Position numbers and translations under genes: made by a program. Below the pieces are notes generated by a model. The model made no database searches, was not told the DNA's origin, and saw only the letters and a program-made list of their open reading frames with translations. DNA of 54,566 bases from contig JANYJJ010000102.1 in the NCBI GenBank assembly GCA_025358485.1, forward strand, positions 1-54,566, read 5' to 3'. Below are positions 42,032 to 50,123 of this stretch, piece by piece (the first letter of the stretch is position 1; the number at the start of each line of letters is the position of its first letter). The DNA comes from Burkholderiales bacterium (GTDB lineage Bacteria; Pseudomonadota; Gammaproteobacteria; Burkholderiales; Burkholderiaceae_C).

Positions 42032-44860
42032 ATGCCCGCAGCCCACGCCCCAGCGCCTTGGATCAAGGTCAAAGCTCTGTTTGAAGAGGTCGCTGACCTG
42101 CCGCCGGACGAGCGTGAAAAGCGCATTGCTTTGGCTGATGTCAACGATGCCACCCGCAACGAGGTGCGCTCACTGCTGGCCCATCATCCGGCGGCTCAGG
42201 CGGTCATCGACGGCTTCTTGACGCGGCCGGCCGCTTTGGCAGTGTTGAATCCAGATGCAGTCGGCACCAACAGCGTTGCACCAGACCTCGAAGGCCAACG
42301 TTTTGGTCAGCGTTTCGGCGAGCGTTTTGGAGCTTGGCAAATCGTTCGCGCCGTGGGCACTGGCGGCATGGGCGATGTGTTCGAAGCGCGCCGCGCAGAC
42401 GGCAGTTTTGAAGGCCGCGCCGCCGTCAAATTGCTCAAGCGCGGCATGGACAGCGCGGCTGTGCTCAAGCGTTTCGCGTCTGAGCGCCAAGCCCTGGCGC
42501 GCCTGAGCCATCCGCACATCGCGCGCTTGTTAGACGCTGGCGCCAGCGACGACGGGCTGCCCTACTTCGTCATGGAGTTTGTGGCCGGTGTGCCCATCGA
42601 CGAAGCCGCACGTGGCTTGACCATCGACGCGCGCTTGAACTTGTTTTTGCAACTGACTGACGCCGTCGCGCATGCCCACCGCAACCTGCTGGTGCACCGC
42701 GATTTGAAGCCCGGCAATGTGCTGGTCACGGCCGAAGGCGAAGTCAAATTGCTCGACTTCGGCATCGCCAAAGCCTTGGATCCGACGGAAGGCGTTGACG
42801 GTCACGACAACAACACCACGCTCGGCGGGCAGCGCCCCTACACGCCCAACTACGCCAGCCCCGAGCAAGTGCGCGGCGAGCCCGTCAGCACCGCGACCGA
42901 CATCTACAGCTTGGGTGTGCTGCTCTACCAATTGCTGACGGGCGTGCGCCCCACCGGCCGCGCCGCCACCACGCCCCTGGAAGCCGCGCGCAGCGTGCTC
43001 GAAGAACAGCCCACGCGGCCCAGCAGCTTGAGCGCCGAGTTGGTTCCCACCCTGGCAAATGACCCTCAGTGGCTGCGCACCCGCAAACGCCTCACGGGCG
43101 ACCTCGACAACATCTTGTTGAAGGCGCTGGAAAAGCCTGTTGATCGCCGCTACAGCAGCGTGGATGCGTTGGCCTCTGATGTGCGCAACTACTTGGCCGA
43201 AAGGCCAGTCAGTGCGCGGCCTGCCAGCGTGGCATACGTGTTGCAAAAATTTGTTGCCCGCAATCGCTGGGCTGTGCTGGCGAGTGCGCTGGGCAGCGTC
43301 GGATTGGCGACCGGTTTGGCGGCAGCATTGCTGCAAGGCAAGGCGGCCGCAGCGCTGGGGGTGCTCGGCTTGACCGCTGGTTTGGGTGTCGCATTGGTAC
43401 AAGGTCGGCAAGCTGCGGCGTCGCGTGATGAGGCGCAAAAGCAATTGGCGGGTGTCAAACACATCACCAGCGAATTGGTGTTCCGCTTTGGCGACGCCAT
43501 CAGTCATTTGCCGGGTGGCGCGGTGTCGCAAGAGGCAATGCTCAAGCAAACCGTGGCATCGCTGGATGTCACTTTGCGAGTGGCCCCAAACGACACCGAG
43601 TTGATCGCGTTGGTGGCTTCGGCGCTGGGACGGTTGGCTCAGATTCAAGGCAGCCCGACCTTCACCAATTCGGGACGCGGCGTTGAGGCGACTGCCACAG
43701 TGACGCGCGCTTTAGAGCTCACAGACCGGGTGTGGGCTCACAAGCGAGGTGACTGGCGTTTCAGCAGCCAACACATGATCACCTTACTGACCCAAGCAAA
43801 CATGCTGCGCGGTCGCGGGGAGCCAGGCGAAGGTCTGACGGTGTTGGCAAAGGCCGCCGGGCGCGGCACAGAAGTTTTGAATCAGCCGCTCAGCGACGAA
43901 GGCAGGGCGGCGATTCTGGAGCTGCAAGCCAACGTGTTGACCAACATGGCGCATTTCAATGACCACGTTGGACGGCCTAGCATGGGTCGCCCCATGGAGG
44001 CTTTGCGCTGTTACGACCAAGCTGAAGCCGAATTTCGCGAGCTGTATTCGTCGGAACCGTTGATGCTGGCCATGGGCCGCGCCACCGAACCCGGGTCGCC
44101 TGCGCCGCAGGAATGGGCCAATCACAACATCGCCAACGTCTTTGCAGGTCGCGCACTGGTTTATCAGCGCTTAGACGATGACGAAGCGATGCGAGCGAAT
44201 GCTCAAGCCGCCATCGCCCTGCGAGAAGACAACATCAGGCGCAATCCGGGCAGCGCCATTTGGCGTCAAAGCCTCATGTTCGACAGCAACACGCTGGCGA
44301 TAGCGCTGCTGCGGTTGACGCAAGATGCGCAGGCCCTGATTGCATCGCAGCGGAGTTGGGACATCGCCGGGCAGAGGCTTCGAGAAGAAGGGCCCGACAG
44401 CATGTGGGCCACCACGCAGGCGCAGTTCGCGCCCCAGCTGGCCAGGGCGTTGGCAGCCAATGGGCGAGTGGCAGAAGCCATCCCGATTTTCGAGTTGGGT
44501 CTCGGTCGGCTTACCGAGCTGCTAAAAGCCGACAACGATCCTGCGCTGCGGCTGAAATTCGCCTGGTTGCAGGTGAACTTGGCCGACGCTGAAGCCCGAG
44601 TTGAGCAGCATCAGATCGCCGACGAGCGGGCCAGTTCTGCGATGGCTGAGTTGGAGACGCTCAAAGGCCATGCGGCAACACAACGCGGTGCGTCATTGGC
44701 GCTGGGTGAGGCGTGGGCTGTGAAGCTGAAATCAATCCCTGACGCGACTGAAAATGCCGCGCGTCGAGCATTGAACGAGCTCGACTTCGCTGCCGCCATC
44801 CGGCCACTCTCACTTGAACACTTGCGATTGCGGGCCACGCTCAGCGCCATCGCGGAGTGA
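42032..44860 (+). CDS. Ser/Thr protein kinase with C-terminal helical repeats
   Basis: This 942-residue protein has a short N-terminal module (WIKVKALFEEVADLPPDERE) and then a Hanks-type kinase domain at about residues 90-380. A hydrophobic membrane region follows (ALGSVGLATGLAAALLQGKA and following), with a TPR-like helical domain to the end. Kinase motifs are intact: glycine loop AVGTGGMGDVF, AVKLLKRG, catalytic HRDLKPGNVLV, DFGIAKAL and YASPEQVRG. It is divergent from the ECF sigma gene, its usual partner. ATG at 42032 was chosen by comparison with its paralogue at 50124; a ribosome binding site is weak. The C-terminal part probably senses or binds partners on the outside. Confidence 0.92.
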   Translation: MPAAHAPAPWIKVKALFEEVADLPPDEREKRIALADVNDATRNEVRSLLAHHPAAQAVIDGFLTRPAALAVLNPDAVGTNSVAPDLEGQRFGQRFGERFGAWQIVRAVGTGGMGDVFEARRADGSFEGRAAVKLLKRGMDSAAVLKRFASERQALARLSHPHIARLLDAGASDDGLPYFVMEFVAGVPIDEAARGLTIDARLNLFLQLTDAVAHAHRNLLVHRDLKPGNVLVTAEGEVKLLDFGIAKALDPTEGVDGHDNNTTLGGQRPYTPNYASPEQVRGEPVSTATDIYSLGVLLYQLLTGVRPTGRAATTPLEAARSVLEEQPTRPSSLSAELVPTLANDPQWLRTRKRLTGDLDNILLKALEKPVDRRYSSVDALASDVRNYLAERPVSARPASVAYVLQKFVARNRWAVLASALGSVGLATGLAAALLQGKAAAALGVLGLTAGLGVALVQGRQAAASRDEAQKQLAGVKHITSELVFRFGDAISHLPGGAVSQEAMLKQTVASLDVTLRVAPNDTELIALVASALGRLAQIQGSPTFTNSGRGVEATATVTRALELTDRVWAHKRGDWRFSSQHMITLLTQANMLRGRGEPGEGLTVLAKAAGRGTEVLNQPLSDEGRAAILELQANVLTNMAHFNDHVGRPSMGRPMEALRCYDQAEAEFRELYSSEPLMLAMGRATEPGSPAPQEWANHNIANVFAGRALVYQRLDDDEAMRANAQAAIALREDNIRRNPGSAIWRQSLMFDSNTLAIALLRLTQDAQALIASQRSWDIAGQRLREEGPDSMWATTQAQFAPQLARALAANGRVAEAIPIFELGLGRLTELLKADNDPALRLKFAWLQVNLADAEARVEQHQIADERASSAMAELETLKGHAATQRGASLALGEAWAVKLKSIPDATENAARRALNELDFAAAIRPLSLEHLRLRATLSAIAE

Positions 44861-45004
44861 CCAATAAATGAAGTCGGTATTCGTTTCACCGCAAGCTTGA
44901 TCGGGAAAAACCATTTGGCGTCCTGAGGCCGCACTGGTTTATTGATTCGAAGCCGTTTTGTTCAAAAAAGCGGCATCTCATCAACCTCACTTACGGGATC
45001 AAAT

Positions 45005-45166
45005 ATGACCTGCTCAAATTCTTTACCAAAACGCGCGCTGACCGCAATTTTTGCCGTGTCGCTTTTCTCGTCGGCGGTCGCTCTTGCCTCGCCGCTTGCT
45101 CAAACCGACCATACCTGGCCACAGTCGTTTTTAATGAAGCGGTTGCAGGCTGTCGTCGGGGCCTAG
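45005..45166 (+). CDS. Small exported protein (tentative)
   Basis: A 53-residue reading frame starts at ATG 45005 with GGGAT upstream. It encodes a clear signal peptide (RALTAIFAVSLFSSAVALA, cleavage near ALA-SPLA) and a mature part of about 25 residues with no recognised family. It stands alone downstream of the kinase gene. It could be a true small secreted peptide or a fragment; the 13-bp repeat GGGCCTAGTCACG at its 3' end suggests rearrangement there. Confidence 0.4.
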   Translation: MTCSNSLPKRALTAIFAVSLFSSAVALASPLAQTDHTWPQSFLMKRLQAVVGA

Positions 45167-45331
45167 TCACGACAGTTCATTTAGCCACTTCTCCTGCCCC
45201 GTTCGGACTGAGGTATCGAAGGCCATTGCTGTACTTCCCTTCGCTACCTCAGGGTGGTCGGAAACCCACCTCAACCCGAACGGGGTTTGTTTGTGTTTCT
45301 CGTCAAACGAACAGTATTGGGCCTAGTCACG
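45159..45331. repeat. 13-bp direct repeats framing the palindromic element
   Basis: GGGCCTAGTCACG occurs at 45159-45171 and again at 45319-45331. The two copies frame the REP-like element at 45197-45285. They may mark an insertion or duplication, although they do not touch the inverted repeats as a target-site duplication would. Confidence 0.7.
45197..45285. repeat. REP-like palindromic element forming a branched hairpin
   Basis: Outer arms CCCCGTTCGG (45197-45206) and CCGAACGGGG (45276-45285) pair over 10 bp. Inside are a long helix, CTGAGGTA-t-CGAAGG with CCTTCG-c-TACCTCAG (45208-45252), and a short one, GGTGG/CCACC (45253-45270), giving a three-way junction. The CCGTTCGG...CGAAGG theme matches dispersed palindromic repeats common in Comamonadaceae genomes. 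An 18-bp copy lies inverted at 54178-54195. Confidence 0.75.
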
Positions 45332-45549
45332 GGGCATGCCTTATCGCTCTGAATGAGGCTGACGTTTTGCTAGCGCGTCCAGCTCTCGATTGAGATTTCA
45401 ATTCACGGTCGTTGGTGTTTTCGCGTTGCGCGGTGACGACCGCTGCAACACCGTTTATTTCTCAGTTACCGCGCAACCGGACAGCCGTCGTGTTGGCACC
45501 GGGGAAAAGAGCGTTCTCGGCGAATTTATTTGCGTTTTTTGAAGGGGAA

Positions 45550-45669
45550 ATGCGCGTGCTGGATTTGCCGCTGACTGGCGCTCCCAAGGTCGCGAAGCCC
45601 GTGCGCCAGGCCAGTCTGACCCAGGCGCTGGGCGACGATCACCGCGAATGGCTGAAGCAGTTGGCATAG
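45550..45669 (+). CDS. Possible small reading frame of unknown function
   Basis: ATG at 45550 follows GAAGGGGAA and opens a 39-residue frame beginning MRVLDLPLTGAPKVAKPV and ending in Glu-Trp-Leu-Lys-Gln-Leu-Ala. The in-frame upstream sequence is less convincing. It is not recognised, and may be the tail of a decayed gene. Bases 45332-45549 show nothing else supportable. Confidence 0.25.
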   Translation: MRVLDLPLTGAPKVAKPVRQASLTQALGDDHREWLKQLA

Positions 45670-45710
45670 CGGTTGAGGTTGACGCTGTGAAGCGCATGAA
45701 CCGGGGATGA

Positions 45711-45937
45711 ACAGAAAGCTTCCCCTTTTGTTCGCGTGGCTCGGTTTGCCAAGCGCCGGACTTTGCCCGACGCTGCTCTGTTCAGCGCCCTGTTGGTCAT
45801 TCACAACCTGGCGGGCAAATTTGACATCGCCAAACTCTCCACCAACGGCCGCTGACCCTTCGACCGCGCGGCCCTTGAAGCGGCGGGCTTCGAGGTACCT
45901 GCACTCGGCACGACGGCCGTTCATTTCACGCGCTGAG
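45711..45937 (+). pseudogene. Decayed coding remnant before the toxin-antitoxin pair
   Basis: One frame reads VARFAKRRTLPDAALFSALL and then VIHNLAGKFDIAKLSTNGR, with a TGA at about 45853-45855. It continues after the stop as FDRAALEAAGFEVPALGTTA. The protein-like composition and the internal stop suggest an inactivated small gene. The first part is loosely reminiscent of RelE-type toxins, but I cannot identify the family. Confidence 0.3.
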
Positions 45938-45996
45938 TCTGTAAGGCAAAGCTGCATTACACTTGTGTCCCTAACGGCGTTCATGACGGCAGACCT

Positions 45997-46248
45997 ATGA
46001 GCATATTGACCATCACTTCTCGCGGCCAAGTCACTTTCCGCAAAGAGGTGCTGCAGCACCTCGGCATTCAACCCGGCGACAAGATCGAGCTCGATTTGTT
46101 GCCTGACGGTCGGGGCGTGCTCAAGGCGGCCAGGCCAGTTGGAACGATGAGTGGCTTCGTCGGCTTGCTCGCAGGACGCAGCAAAAAAATCGCGACGATT
46201 GAAGAGATCAATGCCGCAAGCGCTGACGGCTGGTCAGGGAAAAAGTGA
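45997..46248 (+). CDS. AbrB/MazE-type antitoxin
   Basis: This 83-residue protein has an N-terminal swapped-hairpin AbrB DNA-binding domain (TITSRGQVTFRKEVLQHLGI, then PGDKIELDLLPDG) and a short tail (GFVGLLAGRSKKIATIEEIN) that would bind the toxin. It ends in GTGA, overlapping the start of the PIN-domain gene. Such pairs form VapBC-type toxin-antitoxin modules in which the antitoxin represses the operon and neutralises the toxin. Confidence 0.92.
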   Translation: MSILTITSRGQVTFRKEVLQHLGIQPGDKIELDLLPDGRGVLKAARPVGTMSGFVGLLAGRSKKIATIEEINAASADGWSGKK

Positions 46249-46643
46249 AGGTCACGGCTGACACGAACGTGTTGGTTCGTGCGGTGGTCAGAGACGACCT
46301 GAAGCAAGCCAACGCCGCCGCTCGGATGTTGACCAACGCCGAGCTCGTGGCCGTTACCTTGCCTTGTCTGTGCGAGTTTGTTTGGGTGTTGCTGCGGGTT
46401 TATCAATACACGTCAGCCGATGCCGCCGCCTCGATACGGGCACTGATGGCTGTGAGCAGCGTGCAGGTCAATCGGCCTGCCGTTGAGGCTGGGTTGCTGA
46501 TGCTGGAGGCGGGCGGTGACTTCGCCGATGGCGTGATTGCCTTTGAGGGCCACTGGTTGGGCGGTGAGCGATTTGTGTCGTTTGATAAGAAAGCTGTCGC
46601 GCTTCTCATTGAGCAAGGGCGCGAGGCGGAGCTGTTGCGATGA
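46245..46643 (+). CDS. PIN-domain toxin (VapC family)
   Basis: This 132-residue PIN-domain protein is a probable RNase toxin of the VapC type. The acidic residues expected for metal binding are visible: Asp in VTADTNVLVRAVV, Glu in LCEFVWVL, Asp in GDFADGVIA and Asp in RFVSFDKKAV. It starts with GTG at 46245, overlapping the antitoxin stop by 4 bp. The pair lies in a decayed zone, consistent with recent acquisition or a stabilising role. Bases 46644-46830 after it hold no recognisable gene. Confidence 0.92.
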   Translation: MKVTADTNVLVRAVVRDDLKQANAAARMLTNAELVAVTLPCLCEFVWVLLRVYQYTSADAAASIRALMAVSSVQVNRPAVEAGLLMLEAGGDFADGVIAFEGHWLGGERFVSFDKKAVALLIEQGREAELLR

Positions 46644-46830
46644 CAAGGTCGCGATGTCGCGCAACCCCATGAGCTGAACTTGTGGCGCACGGCGGTTTTG
46701 GTTCTGCCGGTCTATCACGAAGGGCGCGAGTGTTGGCGAACACTTATTCGCGTGTTGCGTCCCAAACCCCGGGGTCGTAAAGCTTCGATGCTGGCGAGCT
46801 GAACACTCCACCTGCCTCGCCCCCCGCAAC

Positions 46831-46941
46831 TCACTGCTTCCCAGCCTGCATCAGCAACCCATCCCGCTTGACGGCGGCCATGTTGAGCCTCATCGCTTCG
46901 GCGACCGCTTCGTTTTCCAGAAGATCAAAAAATATTTCTCT
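46831..46941 (-). pseudogene. Remnant of an ECF sigma factor (region 4)
   Basis: The minus strand encodes IFFDLLENEAVAEAMRLNMA and then AVKRDGLLMQAGKQ before a stop. This matches the region 4 helix-turn-helix of the intact ECF sigma factor at 41259, where the same stretch reads KFFGGLENEEVAEVLHLSLA and then TVKRDW. Upstream sequence in the frame is not sigma-like, so only the last 36 codons survive. The fragment points away from the second kinase region at 50124, as the intact sigma gene does at the first kinase. Confidence 0.8.
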
Positions 46942-47038
46942 GTGATGTGAGCCTTCTCGGCCGCGTCCTGTGCGTAAGTGGTCAAGGCAAGCCATCTCGG
47001 GGCAAGCCTGCTGCACCACTTCAACAGGAATCTTCACC

Positions 47039-48970
47039 ATGTCGCTCAGCCTCAAGTTGCACGCCCTTCGTTTCGCTCCCACGCTCACTGTCTTGTCCGC
47101 CGCGCTGGCTTTGTCGGCTTGCGGCGGCGGCGATGACGGCGTCGTCGCGCCGCCTGCCTCGAACCCACCGCCCGCCACGGTCAGCACCACCGTGACCGGT
47201 GCGGTTGTCAAAGGCCCGGTGGCCGCGGCGCAGGTTTGTGGCTACGCGGTGGCAGCCAACGCGCGCGGCGCGGCCTTGGGCAGTTGCACCACGTCTGATG
47301 CCAGCGGCAATTACGCGCTGACCGTGCCCGCAGGCAGCGGCGCGTTGTGGGTTGAAGCCACCGGCGGCACTTACACCGACGAGACCACTGCCGCCGTCAC
47401 CAGCCTGCCCGCAGGCAGCGCGCTGCGCGCCCTCGTCACCGCCAACGGCGGCTCGGTGACCACCATGCTCACGCCCTTGACCACGTTGGCGCTGAATGCG
47501 GCGGCCGCGTCTGCTGGCAGCGGCGGCCCGCTCGACACTGCGGCCTTCAGCGCTGCGGCGGCGGCCTTGATCAGCAGCTTCAAGTTGCCCGCCGACTTCA
47601 ACATCGGCAGCACCTTGCCGACCTTTGGCACCGGCATCAACAGCTACGGCACGGCACTCACGGCCATCTCAAAAATGGTGGCGAACGGGCAGACGCTGGC
47701 GTCCATCTTGGCGGCTTCGCAGCCCGCGTCATTGGCGGCGGCTTATGCAACGGCTGCCACACCCGTGGTACCTCCGGCTGCTGGAGGTGGAAGCAACCTC
47801 GGCCCCGTCACCGCCACAGGCAGCGTCACCGGCAGCACCACCGAAACCTTTGTGCCGCGCGCCTCAATGGCCAGCGGCGAGCCCGCCTTCACCACCCTGT
47901 TGACGGCGCGCGGTGAGGGCTACACCTTCGTAAACACGAACGCCACTGGTTTGACGACGCAGGTCGTGACGTACAGCGTCACACGGGGTGATACGAGCTC
48001 GGCCAGTTTTATCGAATTCACCTACACCCAAGGCGTGGCACGCACCGTCCTGCGGCAATGCAAGAAGCCCTGCACTGGCGTGACGCTGACACCCACAGCC
48101 GGCGGCAGCGGCGTGACGTTGACCTTCAACAACGCCAGCTTCGAACTGTCGGACATCGGGACCACCCTGCCCAACCCACCGAGCGCACCAACTGTGATGA
48201 ACGGCAGCCTCACGGGTGAGATGCCCGGCGGCTATGTCTTTGCATCCCAAATGCCGCGTGGCACCTCGGGCACGTTGACACTGGACGGCGTTGCCACGCC
48301 GATTTTCTTTGCCGACATCAACTACCCCACATCGCCTTCTATTGCCGATCCGCTGATGTTTCCCATCGTCACGCTGTACACCGCGCGTGGCACTTTGGCC
48401 GTAGACCGCAGGCCTGAAAGTTCGCCGTACTACGCGGCTGCCTTTATCTCGAAACCCGAGGGCGAAGGGCTGGTGAAGGTCGTCACCGCCGATGCATTGA
48501 CCGCGACCTCCACCGGTTACGCCATCACCCTGACCAACCTCGCGTTGACTGCCGCCACCAACCCCACCTTGAAATCGCTGGCAGTCACCGCGCAGGTCAA
48601 CACAGGCAAAGCGGGCGGCACCGTCTCCATTTCAGGCGACGACAGCTTCACCCCGCGGCTGGACATCTTGCAGGCACAAACCCAAACGCTGTTCTACAAC
48701 TTTCGCGGCACCAGCAAAGCCTTGGCTTACTCCAGCATCGACGTGCAAATGAAGGGGGGCGAGGTGGTTTCCTTCAGTGCCAACTCAGCGTCGGGCAAAG
48801 GCTATGCCTGCGTCAGCAAAGGCAGCCTTTTCATCGCCACGTGCGTCGGCAGCATCACGATCAGCGCTGACAAACGAAGCCTTACTTTTGTCGGTTTCAA
48901 AGCGGGCAAGTCCATGACGCCCACGGCCGACGTGGCCTTTGAAGGCAGCCTCACCGCAGCCGGGTTCTGA
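47039..48970 (+). CDS. Large lipoprotein of unknown function
   Basis: This 643-residue protein has a lipoprotein signal (LTVLSAALALSACGGG, lipobox Leu-Ser-Ala-Cys). Its N-terminal half resembles a carboxypeptidase-like or Ig-like fold (VTGAVVKGPVAAAQVCGYAV and SDASGNYALTVPAGSGALWVEAT, as in GG-repeat exported proteins), followed by a Ser/Thr/Gly-rich beta region without recognised domains. ATG at 47039 follows CAACAGGAATCTTCACC. The next gene begins 5 bp after its stop, so the two secreted proteins are co-transcribed. Its place between an ECF sigma remnant and a kinase gene suggests membership of an old sigma/kinase-controlled unit. Confidence 0.8.
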   Translation: MSLSLKLHALRFAPTLTVLSAALALSACGGGDDGVVAPPASNPPPATVSTTVTGAVVKGPVAAAQVCGYAVAANARGAALGSCTTSDASGNYALTVPAGSGALWVEATGGTYTDETTAAVTSLPAGSALRALVTANGGSVTTMLTPLTTLALNAAAASAGSGGPLDTAAFSAAAAALISSFKLPADFNIGSTLPTFGTGINSYGTALTAISKMVANGQTLASILAASQPASLAAAYATAATPVVPPAAGGGSNLGPVTATGSVTGSTTETFVPRASMASGEPAFTTLLTARGEGYTFVNTNATGLTTQVVTYSVTRGDTSSASFIEFTYTQGVARTVLRQCKKPCTGVTLTPTAGGSGVTLTFNNASFELSDIGTTLPNPPSAPTVMNGSLTGEMPGGYVFASQMPRGTSGTLTLDGVATPIFFADINYPTSPSIADPLMFPIVTLYTARGTLAVDRRPESSPYYAAAFISKPEGEGLVKVVTADALTATSTGYAITLTNLALTAATNPTLKSLAVTAQVNTGKAGGTVSISGDDSFTPRLDILQAQTQTLFYNFRGTSKALAYSSIDVQMKGGEVVSFSANSASGKGYACVSKGSLFIATCVGSITISADKRSLTFVGFKAGKSMTPTADVAFEGSLTAAGF

Positions 48971-48975
48971 ACAAC

Positions 48976-50058
48976 ATGAACAACGCCATCCACATGAGCA
49001 ACATGCACACCAACTTCCTTCTCAACTCCGTGGCCGTCGCCGCGCTGGCGCTCACCACCACCTGCTTCAGTACAGCCTTCGCCGCAGACGCCCCCGCGCC
49101 GGTGGCCGTCACCGCGGCTTTCAACCCCACCGAACAAGCCTCGCGCATGTTCACCGTGGCGCTGCCGCAGGTGTTGAAAGGCGTGAAGCGTGTGGCAGTG
49201 CCCATGTTCACGATTGACTTCACCACGGCCGACAGCGAAAGCGCTGAAACCTCGGGCTTTGCGGCGGCCGGGCGTGCGCGGGTGGCGTCGTTCTACAAAC
49301 TCAAGGGCGTTGGCCAAACCGAGTTTCAGGCGCTGACCGACGCTGCCTACGCGCGGTTTTTGGCCGACTTGCAAGCGGCTGGCTTCGAGACAGTGGCCAT
49401 CGACAAGGTGCAGCAATCGCCCACCTACCGCAAGCTGGTGGCCAGCGGAAAAGCTATGCCAGCCGTGCGCAGCGACGGCATGTTGCTGGCTCCGGCAGGC
49501 ATGGGCAGCTACGGCTTCACTGAAGCCGGTGGTGCCAAGCCCACATTGATGGGCGGCCTGTCGGCCATGGGCAGCGCGTTCGGCAACATGAGCACGATGA
49601 TGTCGTCGGCCATCGACACGGTCGAACTCGCCAAAGAGTTGGACGCCGCCGTGGTCGAGGTGCAGCTGCGCGTGAACTTTGTGCAGCTCACCAACGAGAA
49701 CAAAGGTTTCCTCGGCCGCATGGCGGGCACGGCGTCGGTCAGCTCCAAGGTCTACCCCAGCATTACCGGTGCGACCTACAGCGTGCAGTCGTCCACGCGC
49801 GGGGCCCTCACCTTGAAGCAACCGTTGGCGCTGGACGCGAGCGTGTTCAGTGAGGTGCGCAAGGCACCCACCGTCGCCGCCGACACCGCCGGGGCCATCG
49901 CCGTGGGCTTGCTGCAACTCGCCATCGGCAGCAAAAACAGCAACAGCAGCGAAGAGATGGAAGCCGTGGCCGACCCGTCGCGCTACCGCGAGGTGGTGGG
50001 CAGCGGGCTGACGGCGCTGAACCAAATGTTTGTGCAGCGGCTGCGCGCAGGTGAGTGA
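48976..50058 (+). CDS. Exported protein of unknown function
   Basis: This 360-residue protein has a signal peptide (VAVAALALTTTCFSTAFAADA) and a mature part without recognised motifs. Phrases such as VKRVAVPMFTIDFTTADS suggest a nucleotide-free alpha/beta fold of the kind found in some periplasmic or lipoprotein families. Two later stretches (GGLSAMGSAFGNMSTMMSSA and GAIAVGLLQLAIGS) are hydrophobic. Three in-frame ATG codons lie at 48976, 48994 and 49003, and no strong ribosome binding site picks one. It starts 5 bp after the lipoprotein stop. Confidence 0.75.
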   Translation: MNNAIHMSNMHTNFLLNSVAVAALALTTTCFSTAFAADAPAPVAVTAAFNPTEQASRMFTVALPQVLKGVKRVAVPMFTIDFTTADSESAETSGFAAAGRARVASFYKLKGVGQTEFQALTDAAYARFLADLQAAGFETVAIDKVQQSPTYRKLVASGKAMPAVRSDGMLLAPAGMGSYGFTEAGGAKPTLMGGLSAMGSAFGNMSTMMSSAIDTVELAKELDAAVVEVQLRVNFVQLTNENKGFLGRMAGTASVSSKVYPSITGATYSVQSSTRGALTLKQPLALDASVFSEVRKAPTVAADTAGAIAVGLLQLAIGSKNSNSSEEMEAVADPSRYREVVGSGLTALNQMFVQRLRAGE

Positions 50059-50123
50059 AGAACGCTGCAAATTCAGTGCGCTGCGCCTAAGCTCTCACGC
50101 CACACTCGCGCCACACTCATGCC

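Noticed and set aside
42530-43648. Minus-strand frames of 280-424 codons opposite the kinases, the diguanylate cyclase and the lipoprotein
   Set aside because: The plus strand carries clear domain motifs in each place; the minus frames show no family signature.
45526-46071. A 181-codon minus-strand frame in the decayed zone
   Set aside because: It overlaps the start of the AbrB antitoxin gene, has biased composition and no recognisable motif or ribosome binding site.
46644-46830. Possible tRNA or small RNA after the PIN-domain gene
   Set aside because: No T-loop consensus or cloverleaf could be folded by eye, and no terminator with a T-tract was found.
46831-47211. A 126-codon minus-strand protein taken as a whole
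   Set aside because: Only its last 36 codons resemble a sigma factor; the first part is antisense to the lipoprotein signal region, so only the fragment was kept as a remnant.
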